In this document: piece after piece, positions 62,423 through 64,000 of the stretch
Layout: every line of letters begins with the position of its first letter
Position numbering within the stretch: position 1 is the stretch's first letter
Source: Thermomicrobium roseum DSM 5159
Lineage (GTDB): Bacteria > Chloroflexota > Chloroflexia > Thermomicrobiales > Thermomicrobiaceae
Reading direction: 5' to 3'
Assembly: GCF_000021685.1 (NCBI RefSeq)
Contig: NC_011961.1
Location: 620,001 to 684,000 of the forward strand
DNA: 64,000 nt
The notes under the pieces: generated by a model
What the model was told of the DNA's origin: nothing
The model's input: only the letters and a program-made list of their open reading frames with translations
Database searches by the model: none
Made by a program: the position numbers and the translations under genes

Positions 62423-62466
62423 CAGCACCACCGCTCAACCGCTGTTGCCTCGACGCGCTCGGCCGC

Positions 62467-63171
62467 TCACTGCGTCCCGAACAGCCGGTCTCCAGCATCG
62501 CCCAAACCAGGTACGATGAATCCCCGGTCGTCGAGGCGCTCGTCGAGTGCCGCCAGGTAGATCCGCACGTCGGGATCGGCCGAAAGCAGGTGCTGGACAC
62601 CATAGGGCGCACCGATGATCCCGAGAAATGAGATCGGCCCGCTGTAGGTCTGCCGGAGGAGCTCCACCGTCGCCACGGCCGAACCTCCGGTCGCCAGCAT
62701 CGGATCGACGATGACGACATGGCGGAGGACATCGAATCGCCCCGGAAGCTTCTTGTAATAGATGGTCGAGCGCAGCGTTTCCTCGTCGCGTCGCGCTCCC
62801 ACCAGGTAGATCGGTGCAGCGGGGACCAGCTGGCGCACCGGTGCGAGCATGCCGAGTCCGGCCCGCAAGATCGCCAGCACGGCCAGTCCAGCCCGCAGCG
62901 CTCCCCCGTCTGCTTCCTCGCCCGTCGGCGAGGGGACCCGGAACGTTTGCAACGGTTCCTCGCGCAGCGCTTCGTAGAGAAGAAACCGCGTCAGCTCGTG
63001 CAACACTCGCTCGAACTCGGCTGGCGGCGTGCGCTCGTCGCGCGCGACCGTGAGCAGCGCCGTCACTAACGGATGGTCGAGCACGCGCAACCGTGCTTGC
63101 CCCAGGACGTCCTCGCGCCGCGGCTGCGGGACGCCCCGCATCGGAGTTGGATGGACGAGTTGCTCAGCCAT
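62467..63171 (-). CDS. upp: Uracil phosphoribosyltransferase
   Basis: A 234-residue pyrimidine-salvage enzyme making UMP from uracil and PRPP. The PRPP loop VVIVDPMLATGGSAV and the uracil-binding end YLAALDERLDDRGFIVPGLGDAGDRLFGTQ are diagnostic. The ATG (MAEQ) has AGGGGAG upstream; the N-terminus is about 25 residues longer than in E. coli. No PyrR-type leader was seen. Confidence 0.95.
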   Translation of the reverse strand: MAEQLVHPTPMRGVPQPRREDVLGQARLRVLDHPLVTALLTVARDERTPPAEFERVLHELTRFLLYEALREEPLQTFRVPSPTGEEADGGALRAGLAVLAILRAGLGMLAPVRQLVPAAPIYLVGARRDEETLRSTIYYKKLPGRFDVLRHVVIVDPMLATGGSAVATVELLRQTYSGPISFLGIIGAPYGVQHLLSADPDVRIYLAALDERLDDRGFIVPGLGDAGDRLFGTQ

Positions 63172-63505
63172 GCGTGTCTCCCCTCTGTCGCCGGCACGAC
63201 CGATCCGCGTGCCGTCCGCTCCCCATCCATCGCCAGCCGCCAGCGGCCGGCTGCGCCACCTCATCCAGCTCGCTCGGCCATAGCCTCTTGAGGCTCCAGT
63301 ATAACGCGCTCAGCCGCCGGCGAGACAGCTCGCACCTCGATCGAGCGCGGCGTCATTTTCCCCCACGCTCAGCGGCTCGTCCTCGGCCGCCATCAGCCGA
63401 TGCCACATCGGCGGTTCCACACTCCCGTGCAGCCCTGGACACAGCCCCCGCGCTCGGCTACGATCGCGGTACGAGCAGTGCGTGCACGAGCGGGGGACAA
63501 CGCGC

Positions 63506-64000
63506 ATGGCGACTCGGCCAGTTCCAGAAGAACCGGCGGCCGCCATCCCTCCAGTGACCGCTGATCGCGAGGCGAGCGAGGCATTGCTCGACCAGGTCCA
63601 ACAGCGGGTCGAGAAGCTGCGGGACGAGCGCTTCGCCGGCGGCGATCCCGTCGTTTCTCCACGACCCGTCCGGCGCGTGGCCGAAGCACTGCGCGAGGGT
63701 GCGATCGCTGCACTGGCTGCCGAGCGTCTCGGTGCCCTCCTCCAGCTCGACGGCGCACTGCTCACGCCGGCCGAAGACCTGGCTCGCGACGAACTGGCTG
63801 CCGCCTATCGCGCGCTGGCCACCTGGGATCTCCGCAGCGCTGCCATGAGTCTCGCGCGCGCCGCGAGTTTCGCTCGTTTCGCTGATAACCAGCAGCGCAT
63901 CGCGCTCGGCTGGGCACTCTACCGGCTCGTCGAAGAGCTCCTCCGTCTCGTGCCTGGCCAGGCCAGAGAAAAAGCGCTGCCGAGCGTGCGTCTCGTCGAG
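63506..64000 (+). CDS. Hypothetical protein, 5' part
   Basis: Open from ATG at 63506 to the window edge (165 codons, incomplete). The sequence is Ala/Arg/Leu-rich and almost all helical (REASEALLDQVQQRVEKLRDERF; DELAAAYRALATWDLRSAAM). No domain recognised; the helix pairs could be TPR-like. CGGGGG lies about 10 bases before the ATG. Divergent from upp. Confidence 0.6.
   Translation, partial: MATRPVPEEPAAAIPPVTADREASEALLDQVQQRVEKLRDERFAGGDPVVSPRPVRRVAEALREGAIAALAAERLGALLQLDGALLTPAEDLARDELAAAYRALATWDLRSAAMSLARAASFARFADNQQRIALGWALYRLVEELLRLVPGQAREKALPSVRLVE

Noticed and set aside
1..64000. tRNA, rRNA or insertion sequences
   Set aside because: No cloverleaf with a CCA-ready acceptor, no rRNA sequence and no transposase frame or terminal inverted repeats were recognised by reading; a tRNAscan/ISfinder run would settle it.

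Overview
This is a GC-rich (about 65 %) window with tightly packed genes, short intergenic gaps and frequent GTG/TTG starts. The gene content suggests a thermophilic, single-membrane Chloroflexota bacterium of the Thermomicrobia type, and a Thermomicrobium-like replicon carrying flagellar genes is my best guess. The clues are a flagellar cluster with no L- or P-ring genes, an F420-type LLM oxidoreductase, a tungsten-type aldehyde oxidoreductase, a sortase with an LPxTG substrate, and a secreted subtilase whose C-terminus matches a module I associate with Chloroflexota. The assignment is inference; no rRNA or other marker gene is present.

Layout. 1-3078 (minus): CsoR/CstR-type repressor, a fused Fe-S/NrfD membrane subunit, and the 5' part of a molybdopterin oxidoreductase. 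3691-9386 (plus): a complete branched-chain amino-acid-type ABC importer, with a strong hairpin after the binding-protein gene. 9390-10322 (minus): 3-hydroxyisobutyrate-dehydrogenase-like enzyme. 10857-14222 (minus): a sortase and a large beta-helix surface protein ending in LPATG. 14308-24961 (minus): twelve flagellar hook/basal-body/export genes in the order flgC fliE fliF fliG fliH fliI fliJ (M23+SLT hydrolase) flgB fliK flgD flgE. 25324-26817: two small unknown genes and a gene-poor stretch with inverted repeats. 26818-40741: metabolic genes (M20 hydrolase, sugar dehydrogenase, DMT exporter, MoaD-like protein plus AOR, RidA, DedA, glutamine-synthetase-like enzyme, glycogen-debranching-like enzyme, amidohydrolase). 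41062-46235 (plus): a fluoride riboswitch with its own terminator in front of an operon of a Cys/His-repeat protein, HEAT protein, MoxR ATPase, DUF58 protein and DUF4129 membrane protein. 46240-53999: PLP enzyme, F420 oxidoreductase, a small unknown gene, a NosD-like beta-helix protein, a membrane protein frameshifted at a G9 run, a sirtuin and an FAD oxidoreductase. 54009-58805 (minus): an array of cysteine-rich peptides, each followed by a small three-helix membrane protein, led by a DCC-domain precursor and a LuxR-type regulator. 59025-64000: MFS transporter, subtilase, uracil phosphoribosyltransferase and the start of an unknown gene.

Two parts stand out. The first is the 54-58.8 kb array, which looks like an undescribed family of Cys-rich secreted peptides (possibly bacteriocin-like) with paired membrane partners that could be immunity or export proteins. 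The second is the fluoride aptamer, which controls no known fluoride exporter gene in this window and instead precedes an uncharacterised zinc-ribbon-like protein and a MoxR/DUF58 operon.
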